From assembly GCF_031199965.1 (NCBI RefSeq), contig NZ_CP133605.1:2202501-2266500 (forward strand): DNA of 64,000 nt. Reading direction: 5' to 3'. Below, piece after piece: positions 31,587 to 39,955 of the stretch; position 1 is the stretch's first letter; every line of letters starts with the position of its first letter. The translations under genes and the position numbers were made by a program. Under the pieces are notes generated by a model, which made no database searches, was not told the origin of the DNA, and saw only the letters and a list, made by a program, of their open reading frames with translations. The DNA is from Paenibacillus sp. D2_2 (GTDB lineage Bacteria > Bacillota > Bacilli > Paenibacillales > Paenibacillaceae).

Positions 31587-32976
31587 GGCCCCCTAAATCT
31601 GGAGTCTGACCCGAGTAAAATACTGTATTCGTAGTCTAACGCTATATTTTAAAGTTTTACAAAGATCTATAGAACTGAGACCGATCTTCGAACTGCATAA
31701 TCCAACTATAAAATTGGAGTGGAGACATCCGTTTTAGACTGCCATGCATTCTTCGGTTGTTGTAGAAATCGATATAGCTATCTATCGATTCATAGGCGGC
31801 CTCCATCGTCTTGTATTCTATTTTGCTGAATAGATTTTTCTCCACAATACTGTGGAACGACTCAATATATGCGTTCATATTTGGAGTTTTAGGAGGGATT
31901 CTTTCGTGTGAAATGCCCCAATTTTCACACGTATCTCCAAATAAAGCACTGATAAATTGAGGTCCATTATCTGTTCGGATCGTGGGTAGCGATTCTCCTG
32001 GCTGGATCCGGGACTCTAGTGCCTTTCCCAGAACTTGAATTGCATGAGTAGCCTTACATTCAGAGCCTCGGTAATAGCTCACAATAGCGCGGTCGAATAC
32101 ATCAATGATACTGAGCAGGAAAAGAAGCGGTCACGTCCTGCTACGTAACCATATTTAATATCCATTTGCCATAACTGATTCGGACCGGTGACTAGACGAT
32201 TTCTAGGCAATCGACGAGGATGCTTCGTTCTTCTCTCTCGATACTTTTGGAGAATCCCCAATTCACGACACAAACGGTAAGCTTTCTTATTATTCAAAAT
32301 GAGACGGTGATCCTTACGGAGGCACTCAGCAAGTAATTTATACCCATACTCGTTCTCTTCGCCTTCTGTAAGCTCTACGAACCACTCTTTAATCTGTTCG
32401 TCGCTTACTCTGGTACCGTTTTCCGTTAGGGAATAACCTGGGCATGGACGCCCTTTACGAATGCGTGTTACAGGCTCATCATGTTGGCCTATTCTTTTTT
32501 TCGTGCATAATAGCTTGACTCAGCCAACCCTAAGATTCGCAGTACCAGCGCTGCATAATCTCCCTGCTTAATAAACTGGTCTGCTATTTCGAATCTTTCA
32601 GATAAGCAGGGTTCTTCTTTTTAAGAGTTCACGCAGGATTTCGATTTCTAATTCCTTTTCGCCTAGGATCTTTACAGCGGTTTGGTATTTCTCTTCGACT
32701 TCCTGCAATCTTTTTAATTCCTGTAGCTGTTCATCTGCAGCGGGTATCTCATGCTCTTCGATTTGATCTCGATACTCCCTGATCCAACTACGAATAGTCT
32801 CAGGATGAACTCCATACTTACGGGACAATACGGCTACCTTAATCCCTGCTAGTGCCTCACGGACCACCTGTAAACGAACTTCTTCATACGCTTTATTCTT
32901 TCGTTTCATTTCGAATCTCCCCTTTATAAATAGTCTAATTTATTGGAGGGTAAGACTCCACTTTTATTAGGGGGCC
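31587..32976. mobile_element. IS3-family insertion sequence
   Basis: About 1,390 bases with terminal inverted repeats: GGCCCCCTAA...TGGAGTCT at the left and, on the other strand, GGCCCCCTAATAAAAGTGGA at the right. It carries one transposase unit on the minus strand. No convincing target duplication is visible, though the exact boundary is uncertain by one or two bases. Confidence 0.85.
31657..32909 (-). CDS. IS3-family transposase OrfAB (frame broken four times)
   Basis: OrfA (32909 to about 32598) begins with a helix-turn-helix (VAVLSRKYGVHPETIRSWI) and a leucine-zipper tail. OrfB contains the DDE catalytic core: GPNQLWQMDIKYGYV (first D), TIRTDNGPQFIS (second D) and AYIESFHSIVEKN (E), ending in NNRRMHGSLKRMSPLQF. 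Frame breaks at 32618-32622, 32587-32589, 32495-32501 and 32121-32124 are each cured by one added base, giving about 418 residues. In IS3 elements one break between OrfA and OrfB can be programmed; the other three cannot. The gene is probably whole in life. Confidence 0.85.
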
Positions 32977-33056
32977 GTGAGGAAAGTGCAGTTTTGATTC
33001 TCAATTTGCAACGCAGAGATTTATAAAACAGCCGCTAAGGCTAAATAGACATAAAA

Positions 33057-33104
33057 CAGACGCTTCTAATCCGCCAATATCGCGGTATAGAAGCGTCTTC
33101 TTAT
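33057..33104. terminator. Terminator after the RluA gene
   Basis: AGACGCTTCTA and TAGAAGCGTCT form an 11 base-pair perfect stem with a 19-base loop; A-rich on the left and T-rich on the right, so it could end transcription from both sides. Confidence 0.7.
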
Positions 33105-33145
33105 TCTGCTAGCCTCATATCCGGTTGAATACAGATGGCTGCAAT

Positions 33146-33906
33146 TTACATATTACTGCTCGAGACCAAGTTCTCGGCAACCTGCAAATATGTCCGCGAA
33201 TCCCACAAATCCCAAGGGAATTGAGATGGGGGGAGGAGACTAGATCGACAGGCTCTTTGGTCACCGGATGAGGGAAGCCAACATACAGCGACCAGAGTGC
33301 GATTTGCTGGCCTGGCTTATTAATATGAGCCCCATATTTCTGGTCACCGTATAACGGACAGCCGAGATGGTTCATCTGTACACGGATCTGGTGCGAACGT
33401 CCGGTATGCAGTTCGATCTGCACCAGTGACAGTCCGTTTTCGGCTGAGACGCCAAGCACATGATAATCGAGAATCGCCTCCTTGCTGCCGGGTGTCCCCT
33501 TAGTCACTACGGATACCATATTGGTTCGTTCATCCTTCAGCAAGGTGTCGATCAAGTGTCCGTGCTGCTGAGGCGGCTGCCCATGAACGACGGCTACATA
33601 TGACTTTGCGAATTTGCGGGTACGAACGGCATCGGAGAGGCGCGAGGCAGCCTTGGATGTCTTCGCGAAGATCATGGCACCGCCGACAGGACGATCCAGG
33701 CGATGGACGAGACCAAGATATACATTACCAGGCTTGTTATATCTCTCTTTAATATCTGCTTTCAGCAGATTCAATAGGTCCGGGTCTCCGCTGGCATCTT
33801 CCTGGGTTGGAACATTCACAGGCTTCTCAATTCCGAGCAAATGATTGTCCTCAAATAATATTCTCATTTCAGGATGTCCCGTTGTCCATGACACATCAGG
33901 CTCCAT
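33146..33906 (-). CDS. RluA-family pseudouridine synthase (3' end frame broken)
   Basis: Isomerises uridine to pseudouridine in RNA. The catalytic aspartate is in LGLVHRLDRPVGGAM; HTGRSHQIRVQM and GDQKYG are the other family motifs. There is no S4 domain, as in short RluA-like proteins. A run of six G at 33228-33233 needs one more base to read VSSPPSQFPWDLWDSRTY and end at a TAA at 33146 (about 253 residues). I start at ATG 33906, preceded by GGGAGGAG. It sits directly downstream of a methyltransferase gene, two bases after it, so both are in one operon; both may modify RNA. Confidence 0.88.
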
Positions 33907-33908
33907 TA

Positions 33909-34772
33909 TTACTCCTCCCAGCGGCCAAGAATTCCGCAAGGCAGGTTCATGCCGGACTTCGTAATCGGGAGACCGAGCTCACCGGCGGAGATTCGTCCGC
34001 CAAAACGGTTCTTCACAGTCATCGATAAAATGTTATTTAGTACAGTCGGTGAGATTCCCGTCGTATAAGAGTTGATCAGGAAGAACAGCGGTTTATCCGA
34101 GAGGATCGACAAGCATGACTCCACGAACGGATATAAGCTCTGTTCCAGCTTCCAAGTCTCCCCTGATGGTCCCCTACCATAAGAAGGGGGGTCCATAATG
34201 ATTGCATCATATCGATTGCCACGGCGCTGCTCGCGTTGAACGAACTTGAATACATCATCCGTAATAAAACGGACAGGGCGATCTCCGAGGCCGGACAGAG
34301 CGAGATTCTCCTTGGCCCATTGCACCATTCCCTTAGCAGCATCGACATGCACCACAGAAGCGCCGGCCGAAGCACAAGCGACGGAAGCACCACCGGTATA
34401 GGCGAACAGATTAAGTACATTAATCGGACGATTCGCGCCTGAGATCTTGTCCATCATCCAGCGCCAGTTAGCGGCTTGCTCCGGGAAGAGACCCGTATGC
34501 TTGAAGCTCGTTGGTTTAATATAAAATTTGAGTTGGTCAAAGCCTATCGTCCAGCGTTCTGGAATCGGCTTCTTCATCTCCCAACTACCACCGCCGGAAG
34601 AGCTACGGTGATAGTGTCCATGCACATCCTGCCACGTCTTATCTTCATTGGCGATCGGCCAGATAATTTGTGGGTCTGGACGGCGCAGAATCACATCGCC
34701 CCAACGCTCTAACTTTTCTCCATTTCCTGTATCGATAACTTCATAGTCATTCCATTCATTAGCAACGTACAT
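33909..34772 (-). CDS. Class I SAM-dependent methyltransferase (RlmI/RlmK-like)
   Basis: 287 residues. SAM-binding motif NVLNLFAYTGGASVACASAG with VVHVDAA, then the catalytic IMDPPSYGRG (D-P-P-S/F/Y), typical of 23S rRNA methyltransferases of the RlmI/RlmK group. The N-terminal part lacks a full PUA domain but has a beta-rich start with FKHTGLFPEQAANW. Translationally close to the RluA gene. Intact. Confidence 0.88.
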   Translation of the reverse strand: MYVANEWNDYEVIDTGNGEKLERWGDVILRRPDPQIIWPIANEDKTWQDVHGHYHRSSSGGGSWEMKKPIPERWTIGFDQLKFYIKPTSFKHTGLFPEQAANWRWMMDKISGANRPINVLNLFAYTGGASVACASAGASVVHVDAAKGMVQWAKENLALSGLGDRPVRFITDDVFKFVQREQRRGNRYDAIIMDPPSYGRGPSGETWKLEQSLYPFVESCLSILSDKPLFFLINSYTTGISPTVLNNILSMTVKNRFGGRISAGELGLPITKSGMNLPCGILGRWEE

Positions 34773-35012
34773 TTACGATAATCCTTCCTTCCAAGACAAG
34801 GTAGTTCATTGAATTCCCGATCGCCTGCAGGCCCCCGGGACGAATCATTCGGTAGTTATTGTACCTTATTTATCCGTCAACATGCTACTAATTGACGAAT
34901 CTTGACCGAACCATAAACAATTATAACCGACTTTGGACTGTAAAAAGACCCATAACTATGATAATCTTGACAAAAAATATGTACTGCATGACAGATTGGA
35001 GAGAATGCAAAA

Positions 35013-35352
35013 ATGCTTCGAGACTTTTTTCATATTATCGACCTTATAAAAAGCTGTTCTTGTTAGATTTCACCTGTGCTGTAATCGCAGGTCTGCTAGA
35101 GCTGGGATTCCCGATTGCGGTCAACCAATTCGTGGACAAGCTGCTTCCAGGTAAAGACTGGTCGCTAATCGCGATGGCCTGTGCCGCACTGCTCGGAATT
35201 TACATTTTGAATACGGTATTGAACTATATCGTTACCTACTGGGGACATATGCTAGGGGTAAATATCGAGACGGATATGCGAAAGAACATGTTCGAGCACC
35301 TGCAGAAGTTAAGCTTCAAATTTTTTGACAATCACAAAACCGGGCAACTTAT
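35013..35352 (+). pseudogene. ABC exporter gene, 5' part, disrupted by prophage
   Basis: The N-terminal transmembrane domain of a multidrug ABC exporter of the YfiB/YfiC kind: FSYYRPYKKLFLLDFTCAV, LIAMACAALLGIYILNTVLNYI, GVNIETDMRKNMFEHLQKLS, FFDNHKTGQLM. In family members TGQLM is followed by SR and a long remainder; here the similarity stops after TGQLM at about 35352 and the prophage begins. ATG 35013 has a site (GGAGAG) if one T is added in 35025-35030; without that, a start at 34988 is read. The missing 3' part (ATPase domain) should lie after the prophage's right end outside the window. Confidence 0.8.
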
Positions 35353-35415
35353 GATGCTGGTTTGTAAAAACCTTATATAGCCTGCATTTAGCGGTCATTC
35401 AAGCAGCAAAATATT

Positions 35416-36570
35416 TCATTTGGGGGCGAATTGGGGGCGGAATTTTTCTAGCTTATCAGCTGCTTCGTCAGATAGCTTTTTGGTTACATGCGAATATATA
35501 TTTGCAGTCGTTTGGAAATCAGTATGACCATGTCTCTCTTGAATTACTTTCAAACTTACACCCTCTTCTAATAAAAGCGTTGCAGAGGTGTGACGGAGAT
35601 CATGAAGTCTAATATCAGGCAAATTATTTCTTTTAGTGAACCTTTTCCATCTATGAGATGGAGATGTAATATGAACTGATTTTCCTAAACCATCATGAAA
35701 TACATATTCATGATTACCACCTTGCCAAATATCCATATTAGCATCCTTTTCTGCAATCCACTCAGTTTTAAATCGCTCTAATTCGTCCATAAACCATTTT
35801 GGCATTTTTACCGATCTTGATTTATTATTTTTTGGAGCTTTTGTAACTTGTCCAGAAGCTAGTGACTTATCAATATGGAGTATTTGTTTTTCAAAATCAA
35901 TGTCACTCCATTGTAAAGCTAACAACTCCCCGCGCCTAAATCCACCAATCATGCATGCAGTAAAATACAATCTCCATGCGATCGGTTCAGTTTGTAAATG
36001 CATCAAAGCTTTACTTGCTTGTTCCGCATCATAATATTTTGTTGATCTATTATTGCCTTTAGGACGATCAACGCCATTCATAGGATTAGACTTAATAACT
36101 TGCCATTGTTGGGCTTTTGTGAAGATACTTTTTAAAATAGAATGACAGCATTGTTGCACACTTATAGAGTATCCTTTTATACTTTCCATAAAATCTACAC
36201 AATGAAGAGTTTTTATGTTCTCCATTTGTTTACCTCGAAAAAAAGTAATCATATGCTTATTAATGAATGCATTATATGTTTTGATTGTATTGGGAGATAA
36301 TTTGTTGACGTGAATAGAATATTTTTGTTCTACAAAATTTTCAAATAAAAATTTAGAAGGTTGAATATACTCTCCACTTTCAATCTCCACTTTAAAGGCG
36401 GCTAACTGATCTTCAAGGTAATCTTGAAGTTTTTTTGTTGTTCTCAATAATGATTTATCATTGATTGTTATGGTTTTTCTCCTTCTATCCCTTTTGCCGT
36501 TTGGTAATTCGCCTAAATCTATCGTGAGACGCCAAGATTGTTCGCCTCTTTTTTCAATATTTCCTTTCAT
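35416..36570 (-). CDS. int: Phage tyrosine integrase
   Basis: 384 residues. N-terminal arm-binding and SAM-like core-binding domains (FENFVEQKYSIHVNKLSPNT), then the catalytic domain with Arg in GGFRRGELLALQWSDI, the HDLRHTSATLLLEEG box (H-x-x-R), a His in QERHGHTD and the tyrosine in TANIYSHVT. Its 3' end faces the attachment site, as usual. Performs site-specific integration and, with an excisionase, excision. Confidence 0.95.
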   Translation of the reverse strand: MKGNIEKRGEQSWRLTIDLGELPNGKRDRRRKTITINDKSLLRTTKKLQDYLEDQLAAFKVEIESGEYIQPSKFLFENFVEQKYSIHVNKLSPNTIKTYNAFINKHMITFFRGKQMENIKTLHCVDFMESIKGYSISVQQCCHSILKSIFTKAQQWQVIKSNPMNGVDRPKGNNRSTKYYDAEQASKALMHLQTEPIAWRLYFTACMIGGFRRGELLALQWSDIDFEKQILHIDKSLASGQVTKAPKNNKSRSVKMPKWFMDELERFKTEWIAEKDANMDIWQGGNHEYVFHDGLGKSVHITSPSHRWKRFTKRNNLPDIRLHDLRHTSATLLLEEGVSLKVIQERHGHTDFQTTANIYSHVTKKLSDEAADKLEKFRPQFAPK

Positions 36571-36598
36571 TTAGAAATCCTCCAATCATCTCACTTAT

Positions 36599-36922
36599 TT
36601 ACCTCTCTTTTGCAATCTCTTTCATTTCTCGATACTGCTTCAAAGCGGTCTCGATAACTTTTATTTCGTCTTCGGTTAATACTTCGTTATTTACTAAAAA
36701 TGTTTTTTCTAGATCGCTGTGATCATCATGTTCTCCAATTAATTTAGAAACGGTTATATCAAGAGCCTTAGCGATTGTCTTAAGAGTATCTAAGCTGGGG
36801 CTATAACGATCTTTCTCAACATCAGCAATATACGACCTTGATAAACTGCTTTTTTCCGCTAGTTGGAACTGAGTCAACTTCTTTTCTTTTCTGAACTTTT
36901 TAATGTTTTCTCCTAAAGACAT
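36599..36922 (-). CDS. CI-like phage repressor (XRE family, short)
   Basis: 107 residues with an XRE helix-turn-helix (LTQFQLAEKSSLSRSYIADV then EKDRYSPSLDTLKTI) and a short C-terminal dimer tail, no LexA-type peptidase domain. The ATG at 36922 lies behind GGGGGT. It is divergent from a Cro-like gene, across 230 bases with candidate operators. Likely the maintenance repressor; the lack of a self-cleavage domain suggests induction by another route, such as an antirepressor. Confidence 0.85.
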   Translation of the reverse strand: MSLGENIKKFRKEKKLTQFQLAEKSSLSRSYIADVEKDRYSPSLDTLKTIAKALDITVSKLIGEHDDHSDLEKTFLVNNEVLTEDEIKVIETALKQYREMKEIAKER

Positions 36923-36940
36923 AATTATTAACCCCCAATT

Positions 36941-37043
36941 AATGACGTGCAAACCAGACTTTCGATTAAAGTATAAGCTTAAAAGTAAGTGAATACAAGT
37001 CATTAAATGACGTAAATTCAAGTAAAAATGAGAAAAATGACGT
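36941..37043. promoter_or_regulatory. Three AATGACGT sites, candidate phage operators
   Basis: AATGACGT occurs at 36941-36948, 37006-37013 and 37036-37043, all in the 230-base gap between the divergent repressor and Cro-like genes. The middle one is part of a dyad TCATTAAATGACG. The sites fit the lambda scheme of several repressor operators, by position and repetition. Confidence 0.55.
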
Positions 37044-37152
37044 GAAAAGTAGATAATAGCACGCAAATTCTTCCAAATGCTCTTATTCGCTTGATTTTAT
37101 AGATTTACTAAATGACTAGAATACTGTACATTTTATTCAGGAGGTGACTTGA

Positions 37153-37383
37153 ATGCTAGACAAAAAAACATTAGGAATAGTCATTAAAAAAGAACGAGAA
37201 CGAAGAAAAATGACACAAGAAGAATTAGCAGAAAAAAGCGGTCTTTCGCGTTCTTATGTGTGTGATCTTGAATCTGGGAGGTATTTCCCTGGCGTTAAAA
37301 CATTAATGAAAGTCTCTATCGGTTTAGGGAATGAATGTAACTTGATTGATATTGCATTAAAAGGAGAAGAAGTTCATGTATGA
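37153..37383 (+). CDS. Cro-like XRE regulator
   Basis: 76 residues, almost entirely one XRE domain (MTQEELAEKSGLSRSYVCDL, ESGRYFPGVKTLMKVS). First gene of the rightward early operon, so the Cro counterpart of the repressor. The ATG follows CAGGAGGTG, and its stop overlaps the start of the next gene. Confidence 0.85.
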   Translation: MLDKKTLGIVIKKERERRKMTQEELAEKSGLSRSYVCDLESGRYFPGVKTLMKVSIGLGNECNLIDIALKGEEVHV

Positions 37384-37666
37384 TTCTTCTTTTCAAAAAG
37401 TAATGAATGATTTTTTTGAAGAAGCTGTAAGAGAAGCAGAAAAAAGAATATTAGCTAGGTTTGATGGTTCGTTTAGTAATACAGACACAATGCTTGATGT
37501 TAGTGAAGTTTCCAAAATGTTTGGTATATCAGATCAGACTTTATATTCAATGTGCAGACAGAAAAAAATTCCGCATCGTAAGTTTGGGAGTAGGGTTGTA
37601 TTCAGCTCCAATGCATTGGAAAAATGGGGAAGAGAACAAGATGAACTAAATTATAGAAAAGAGTAA
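37376..37666 (+). CDS. Helix-turn-helix protein, excisionase-like
   Basis: 96 residues. An acidic N-terminal helix precedes a MerR/excisionase-type domain (LDVSEVSKMFGISDQTLYSM, KKIPHRKFGSRVVFSSNALE). Such proteins are phage excisionases or early regulators. Overlaps the Cro-like gene by 8 bases. Confidence 0.78.
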   Translation: MYDSSFQKVMNDFFEEAVREAEKRILARFDGSFSNTDTMLDVSEVSKMFGISDQTLYSMCRQKKIPHRKFGSRVVFSSNALEKWGREQDELNYRKE

Positions 37667-37670
37667 TCAA

Positions 37671-37847
37671 ATGAACAAATTGATTGAAAGAGAAAAGCAA
37701 GAGGTACAAGAAGCATTGGTTTTTTTTATAACGCGACTCGAATCAAAATTAAATGAATACCAAGACAGTGCTGTAGAAAATGAAGCGGATATACGTGATT
37801 TAAAAGATGCTAAGCGGGCTTATATAAAGCTTTTTGGAAAGGAGTAA
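37671..37847 (+). CDS. Small hypothetical phage protein
   Basis: 58 residues, charged and helical (heptad-like EREKQEVQEALVFFITRLES). Four bases after the excisionase-like gene; its own 3' end carries the ribosome binding site (AAAGGAG) of the next gene. No family recognised. Confidence 0.6.
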   Translation: MNKLIEREKQEVQEALVFFITRLESKLNEYQDSAVENEADIRDLKDAKRAYIKLFGKE

Positions 37848-37851
37848 TTAT

Positions 37852-38058
37852 ATGAATCAATTAACTGAGGTACGTGTAAGGGAGATTGTCCGGGAGGAAA
37901 TGAAAGAAGCTACCGCAGTAACGATAGCTCCAGCAATTACAGTTTCAGCAGATGTTTCAGTCGAAAAAGTAATTAAATGCATTACTGAACAATTAGAGAA
38001 ATCTATTGTTCAATCGCGGAATCCTTTTGTGACTCTAACTGATAAAGTTCGGGATTAG
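37852..38058 (+). CDS. Small hypothetical phage protein
   Basis: 68 residues from ATG 37852. An acidic-basic N-terminal helix (TEVRVREIVREEMKEA) is followed by alternating hydrophobic strands. Its 3' end overlaps the convergent minus-strand gene by 56 bases. Unknown. Confidence 0.6.
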   Translation: MNQLTEVRVREIVREEMKEATAVTIAPAITVSADVSVEKVIKCITEQLEKSIVQSRNPFVTLTDKVRD

Positions 38059-38203
38059 ACAAAACTCGAGTTACTGCTATAACTGCCATTCTAGCTGCAA
38101 CTTGAGCGACTTGTTGGGTCATTACATGGTCTTGGATACTTTCAACATTGTCGAAGAAAATTTTCAATACATCTTTTTCAAGTTTATTAGCATCAATATT
38201 CAT
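38003..38203 (-). CDS. Small minus-strand phage protein
   Basis: 66 residues from ATG 38203, preceded by GGTGGTGCTACC. Helical, with DANKLEKDVLKIFFDNVES and a second helix VAQVAARMAVIAVTRVL. It is opposite to all neighbours in the early region, so it may be expressed from the lysogen. Unknown function. Confidence 0.55.
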   Translation of the reverse strand: MNIDANKLEKDVLKIFFDNVESIQDHVMTQQVAQVAARMAVIAVTRVLSNPELYQLESQKDSAIEQ

Positions 38204-38286
38204 TGGTAGCACCACCTTTCTACATAGAATGACAATCCCACACTTAAATTCTAGCAGAAAGGAAAATATTTGAAAGGACTGATTAT

Positions 38287-38970
38287 GTGAATAAATTAGT
38301 TAAAATCCAAGTTGAAAACAAGGCAAAGCAACTGACTATAAAAGAGGTGTATGGGAAGCGGGTTGTCACATTAAAAGAGGTAGATGAATTACACCTTAGA
38401 GCGGACGGAACGGCAAGGAGGAATTTTAACGAGAACAAAAAGCATCTAGTTGAAGGTGAAGATTATTTCGTACGAAATTCGTACGAAGCAAGATCAGAGT
38501 TTGGAATCACAGCGCCGAATGGTTTAGTTCTATTAACTGAATCTGGGTATCTAATGTTAGTAAAATCTTTTTCGGACGATCTCGCTTGGCAAGTACAACG
38601 GCAGTTGGTCAACACATATTTCCGAGTCCAAGAATCTAATCGCGATACGGTTAAAGCTTTGTTAGCAGCAACAAAGAATATCATCGCTGCTCATGAGCTG
38701 ATGGAAGAGCGTGTGGATGACATTGAAAATAGGCTTGATACTCAAATCACCTTAGATAGTGGTCAGCAGCGCCGACTACAACAAGCGATCAATAAAAAGG
38801 TATGCACCATTGAACCGGACAAGGCAGAACGCGGAGAATTGTTCAGACAAATCCACAGAGAAATTAAAGACCGCTGGCAAGTGGCAAGTTACAAAGATGT
38901 TTTACGGCAGGAACTACAAGACGTTTTAAATTACGTGGAAGCCTGGAAGCCGATACGCCGGGCGAGCTAA
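38287..38970 (+). CDS. Phage antirepressor (ORF6N and ORF6C domains)
   Basis: 227 residues: N-terminal ORF6N domain (KEVYGKRVVTLKEVDELHL, FNENKKHLVEGEDYF, GLVLLTESGYLMLVKSF), then a helical link and a C-terminal ORF6C domain. The design is that of antirepressors in Gram-positive phages; it may relieve repression by the short CI-like protein. Starts with GTG at 38287. Confidence 0.85.
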   Translation: MNKLVKIQVENKAKQLTIKEVYGKRVVTLKEVDELHLRADGTARRNFNENKKHLVEGEDYFVRNSYEARSEFGITAPNGLVLLTESGYLMLVKSFSDDLAWQVQRQLVNTYFRVQESNRDTVKALLAATKNIIAAHELMEERVDDIENRLDTQITLDSGQQRRLQQAINKKVCTIEPDKAERGELFRQIHREIKDRWQVASYKDVLRQELQDVLNYVEAWKPIRRAS

Positions 38971-38987
38971 AAAGGAGGGGACAAGCA

Positions 38988-39149
38988 ATGCCAAGTCATG
39001 ATGTGCAACTAATTCTAGCATTTAATAACTGTGTAGATCGTGGAGCTACTAAACAGCAATTGCAAGACTTTGTTGATCGGTGCCGTGTGCAGTGGACGAG
39101 CAATTCAGAAATGTTGGCTGTAGTTGATGGTTTGCAAAATAAAATTTGA
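38988..39149 (+). CDS. Small hypothetical phage protein
   Basis: 53 residues from ATG 38988 behind AAAGGAGGGG. Contains LILAFNNCVDRGATKQQLQD. No family recognised; in line with the following small genes. Confidence 0.6.
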   Translation: MPSHDVQLILAFNNCVDRGATKQQLQDFVDRCRVQWTSNSEMLAVVDGLQNKI

Positions 39150-39162
39150 AAGGGAGATAGAA

Positions 39163-39345
39163 ATGCAAGTTAATCTTACGATGCGACAAATATTAAGAGT
39201 CCAAAATGCGCTCGAAGCAAGGATTAACGAACTCAAGAAGCACTCAGAAGAGAGCGCCGTGTTAAAAGACTCATTGGAAGAATACAAAGAGATTCAAAAG
39301 ATTTTCAATGATGCTTTGTATCCAAATATACCGAAAGGAGAATGA
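39163..39345 (+). CDS. Small hypothetical phage protein, coiled-coil
   Basis: 60 residues from ATG 39163 (AAAGGGAGAT upstream). Helical: MRQILRVQNALEARINELKK then ESAVLKDSLEEYKEIQKIF. Unknown. Confidence 0.55.
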   Translation: MQVNLTMRQILRVQNALEARINELKKHSEESAVLKDSLEEYKEIQKIFNDALYPNIPKGE

Positions 39346-39347
39346 CC

Positions 39348-39482
39348 ATGGGTAAATATCAAGGCGGCAGAAACGATGGGAAGCAGTTCTATGTAAGAGT
39401 GGGCAGTATTTGGATGGAGATTAATGCACTAATCGAATACGAAAAGGAAGCAGCTCATTATAGGAAGGATGTATCACTATGA
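39348..39482 (+). CDS. Small hypothetical phage protein
   Basis: 44 residues from ATG 39348, behind GAAAGGAG. The stop overlaps the next start (ATGA), a usual sign of coupling. Unknown. Confidence 0.55.
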   Translation: MGKYQGGRNDGKQFYVRVGSIWMEINALIEYEKEAAHYRKDVSL

Positions 39483-39712
39483 ACAACTCAAGTGTATTTT
39501 GTACCGAATTATCAAAAGGTGATGACGTTATTTTAGACAAGGATCAGGAAGTGTTGTTGATTTACCGCGACGGCTTCGAAGTACCAAAAGTTAAATTAGA
39601 CAACCTTTCTGACATGCTAGCGCTTCGCAATCTTCTCAACGATGCTTATCCACCGGAGGTGCTAAAGACTGATAGAAAGATGGTGGTGAATAAGGAGGTC
39701 AGACAAATTTGA
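39479..39712 (+). CDS. Small hypothetical phage protein
   Basis: 77 residues, acidic, with EVLLIYRDGFEVPKVKLDN. Coupled to its neighbours on both sides by four-base overlaps. Unknown. Confidence 0.55.
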   Translation: MNNSSVFCTELSKGDDVILDKDQEVLLIYRDGFEVPKVKLDNLSDMLALRNLLNDAYPPEVLKTDRKMVVNKEVRQI

Positions 39713-39900
39713 CCGTTAGAATACGATTCAGCGAAAGTCAAGACGATCAAAGAGCTATGACGAAGGCTGGTGGCCAGATTGTTGTTCCAAAAGATAAAAA
39801 GCCTATGTTCTCTTTTCCGAGCGAATATCACTATAGGCAGTATCTAACGTATCGAAGGGAAATGAAAAACGCCCAAGGCGGCAACCAAGGGCGTAATTGA
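39709..39900 (+). CDS. Small basic phage protein
   Basis: 63 residues, TTG start overlapping the preceding stop; basic C-terminal half (YRREMKNAQGGNQGRN). Last of the tiny early genes before the recombination module. Unknown. Confidence 0.5.
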   Translation: MTVRIRFSESQDDQRAMTKAGGQIVVPKDKKPMFSFPSEYHYRQYLTYRREMKNAQGGNQGRN

Positions 39901-39955
39901 AACACTTATTAAAAATTCTACGGCAACAATAACACAAAATTTAGGAGGACGTCAA

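Noticed and set aside
32580..32630. Programmed -1 frameshift as sole cause of the broken IS3 transposase
   Set aside because: Two corrections are needed near the OrfA/OrfB junction and two more further into OrfB, each at a homopolymer, so one programmed shift cannot account for them.
32977..33145. Gap between the IS element and the RluA gene as a site of another gene
   Set aside because: It contains only a strong terminator hairpin and short A/T-rich sequence; no frame with a start and site was found.
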